Shown here one piece after another: positions 21,327 to 21,474 of a stretch of 21,474 bases of DNA. The stretch is from positions 1 to 21,474 of IMG/VR virus record IMGVR_UViG_3300027714_000153; one strand, written 5' to 3'. The stretch comes from a virus. The translations under genes were made by a program, and so were the position numbers. The notes beneath the pieces were generated by a model, which was given only the letters and a program-made list of their open reading frames with translations, ran no database searches and was not told the origin of the DNA. The first letter of the stretch is position 1; each line of letters opens with the position of its first letter.

Positions 21327-21474
21327 ATGAAGAAAATACTTTTACTTTTATTATTATCGTTTGGTTGTGAAGATACTATAGTAACTGAACAGAAACAAGA
21401 GCTAATTCAGATGTGGGTTAATGGTGACATTATACCTGTCTATGATTACTATGAGAGTATTACTACCTATGGTG
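21327..21474 (+). CDS. Predicted lipoprotein (3' truncated by window end)
   Basis: The frame stays open to the last base, giving 49 residues. It begins MKKI followed by six Leu and SFGC at 11-14: a short lipoprotein signal with a relaxed lipobox (Ser at -3, Phe at -2, Gly at -1, Cys14 as the acylated residue). The mature start is CEDTIVTEQKQELIQ followed by MWVNGDIIPVYDYYES. It begins one base after the outer-membrane-like gene, so the two are surely co-translated. A residue other than Asp after Cys (Glu here) does not fix its membrane location. It may be a partner of the beta-barrel protein, or an Rz1-like spanin, but spanin lipoproteins are usually short and Pro-rich and this one shows no such bias so far. 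Confidence 0.7.
   Translation, partial: MKKILLLLLLSFGCEDTIVTEQKQELIQMWVNGDIIPVYDYYESITTYG

Noticed and set aside
1-21474. tRNA genes, CRISPR array, integrase or insertion sequence
   Set aside because: Gaps between genes are too short for tRNAs, no spaced direct repeats were seen outside the coding Glu/Gln tract, and no recombinase motif was recognised.

Overview
This A+T-rich window is a contiguous block of virion genes from a large tailed phage. It is most likely a T4-type (contractile-tailed) marine myovirus infecting a Gram-negative, two-membrane host. Everything reads on the plus strand. Genes are packed end to end with stop/start overlaps (TAATG) or gaps of a few bases; the longest spacer is 53 bp (17063-17115). 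No stretch over 300 bases lacks a gene. I saw no tRNA, rRNA, CRISPR array, insertion sequence, integrase, or replication or packaging gene.

Region 1 (2-3710) is the baseplate core. It holds the 3' end of a beta-helical spike/hub-like protein, two small unknown proteins, a gp25-like wedge protein and a gp6-like (baseplate J family) wedge protein. The last two are the firmest calls here and anchor the phage assignment.

Region 2 (3710-17062) is an accessory virion block of seven genes, several assembled from binding or adhesion-type beta-sandwich modules. They are: a DNRLRE-like protein; a LamG-like protein carrying an HxH module and an EF-hand-like loop; a PKD-domain protein with a Glu/Gln tandem-repeat spacer; a 756-residue protein combining a PKD-like domain, a GCMDxNAxNY Cys motif and a second HxH module; two poorly recognised proteins, one with a PKD-like segment; and a 1537-residue protein joining a tail-protein-I-like segment to a LamG-like domain. 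This block occupies the place where T4 has gp7-gp12, and probably forms the outer baseplate and host-recognition apparatus (inference).

Region 3 (17116-19702) encodes three further predicted virion proteins. The last two share a homologous C-terminal module of about 75 residues, which suggests appendage or fibre subunits. The start of the last gene lies in a cluster of three ATGs in three frames and may record an ancestral frameshift.

Region 4 (19729-end) departs from virion genes. It holds a small multi-spanning membrane protein, a secreted Trp-rich protein that looks like an outer-membrane beta-barrel, and a lipoprotein cut off by the window end. These look like phage-encoded host-envelope proteins and form the least explained cassette. 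Host identity is unresolved: the GCMDxNAxNY motif is common in marine Bacteroidota and similar lineages, yet several genes carry clear AGGAG-type Shine-Dalgarno sites, which Bacteroidota usually lack.
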